From Clostridia bacterium (GTDB lineage: Bacteria > Bacillota > Clostridia > Oscillospirales > CAG-272), in the NCBI GenBank assembly GCA_024404475.1, contig JAKSPV010000088.1:1-6131 (forward strand): a DNA stretch of 6,131 nt, given 5' to 3'. A program made the position numbers and the translations under genes. Position 1 is the stretch's first letter. Every line of letters starts with the position of its first letter. Shown here one piece after another: positions 5,586 through 6,131 of the stretch. The notes under the pieces were generated by a model. It was not told the DNA's origin. It was given only the letters and a program-made list of their open reading frames with translations, and made no database searches.

Positions 5586-6038
5586 TCAGCGATGAATATA
5601 CATTCTTGTCATTTCAGGTTCTTCATCACCCTGCACCATACACAGGAACTCCCAACCATAGCGTTCATAAAAGCCCGTGTGGTCTGTGACGAGATAAATC
5701 GGAGATATTCCTTTCTGCCGACAGTCCTCCACTACCATGTGCAGCAGCTGTCCTGCGATTCCTCTGCCGCGATACGCTTCTTCCGTGTATACGGCACACA
5801 CGTTGGGCGTCAGGTCTTTTCTGTCATGGAAATCATTCTCGATGACGCCTAAACCGGCGACTATTCTGTCAGCGTCAAGGCATAAATACCAGCCGTAATC
5901 CGTCTCGCCGCTTAAATATGCTTCCATACAGGCAAGATATGCCTCTTTCGGTACACCCCACTTGCGGTGAAACCATTCCGCGGCTTTCTCCTTGATCGAC
6001 GGCATTTCCGTCAGATTAACATACTTGCAGCTGCTCAT
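5586..6038 (-). CDS. GNAT-family N-acetyltransferase
   Basis: A 150-residue single-domain acetyltransferase that would transfer the acetyl group of acetyl-CoA to an amine; its substrate cannot be read from the sequence. The acetyl-CoA pyrophosphate loop is clear: AVYTEEAYRGRGIAGQLL (residues 82-99) with the R/Q-x-x-G-x-G/A core at R90-GRGIAG96. The C-terminal GNAT block is HTGFYERYGWEFL (120-132), with Y124 placed like the usual catalytic tyrosine. The AAEWFHRKWGVP and ENDFHDRKDLTPNV blocks match a GNAT type I associate with Clostridia. The start at 6038 has GAGGA (6048-6044) five bases ahead. It lies 22 bases behind the stop of another minus-strand gene and probably shares its transcript. 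Base composition is lower in GC than the neighbours (32 and 30 of 60 in the lines from 5701 and 5821). Confidence 0.93.
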   Translation of the reverse strand: MSSCKYVNLTEMPSIKEKAAEWFHRKWGVPKEAYLACMEAYLSGETDYGWYLCLDADRIVAGLGVIENDFHDRKDLTPNVCAVYTEEAYRGRGIAGQLLHMVVEDCRQKGISPIYLVTDHTGFYERYGWEFLCMVQGDEEPEMTRMYIHR

Positions 6039-6060
6039 TTCGGTCCTCGCGTATTCTGGC

Positions 6061-6131
6061 TTACTTCTTTACAAACTCCGCCCCGGCGGCATCGCGGAAA
6101 TAATCCCACAGCGACGCGACGGTGAACGCCT
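6061..6131 (-). CDS. C-terminal end of an unidentified protein, cut by the right edge
   Basis: On the minus strand one frame is open from the right edge to a TAA at 6063-6061, encoding 22 residues that end SLWDYFRDAAGAEFVKK. The amphipathic helix-like ending, the position 22 bases before the acetyltransferase start and the shared strand make a genuine gene end likely. The fragment is too short to assign a family. It would be the upstream member of a two-gene minus-strand unit. Confidence 0.6.
   Translation of the reverse strand, partial: AFTVASLWDYFRDAAGAEFVKK

Noticed and set aside
5483..5689. A plus-strand 68-codon frame beginning at TTG behind a G-rich run.
   Set aside because: The start is non-ATG, it overlaps the acetyltransferase 3' end antisense, and its peptide shows no recognisable features.

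Overview
This window reads as a chromosomal segment of a moderately GC-rich Bacillota, most likely an uncultured or gut-type member of the Clostridia. That rests on four things: Gram-positive-style OppD/OppF C-termini, a small three-helix membrane protein of the DUF3899 kind next to them, strong GGAGG-type ribosome binding sites, and short stem-loop/T-run terminators. The assignment is inferred from gene style, not from a marker gene.

Positions 1-3676 (plus strand) are the 3' end of an oligopeptide (Opp/Dpp-type) ABC importer operon. It holds an OppD-like ATPase cut by the left edge, an OppF-like ATPase overlapping it by 11 bases, and a 143-residue three-helix membrane protein (DUF3899-like). 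It closes at a clear intrinsic terminator (about 3682-3709). The permeases and the binding protein would lie to the left. Both ATPases keep all the catalytic motifs visible here, and both carry large helical, highly charged insertions around the Q-loop: about 365 residues after the Q-loop in OppD and about 100 residues before it in OppF. This paired elaboration is the most unusual thing in the window.

Positions 3711-5476 (plus strand) form a second transcription unit. A good sigma-A-type promoter with an extended -10 starts directly behind the opp terminator and drives a Sfp-type 4'-phosphopantetheinyl transferase. Next, nearly or actually overlapping, comes a lipoprotein with a class A beta-lactamase/D,D-peptidase fold that lacks the recognisable deacylating glutamate. 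The unit ends at a strong GC-rich terminator (5445-5476). No carrier-protein synthase genes are visible, so the transferase's target is not shown.

Positions 5477-6131 hold a converging minus-strand unit: a GNAT acetyltransferase (5586-6038), preceded on its strand by the last 22 codons of another gene that runs off the right edge. The acetyltransferase is visibly less GC-rich than the rest (about 50% in lines I counted, against about 72% in a counted line of the transferase), so it may have a separate history. I see no RNA genes, CRISPR arrays, insertion sequences or attachment sites.
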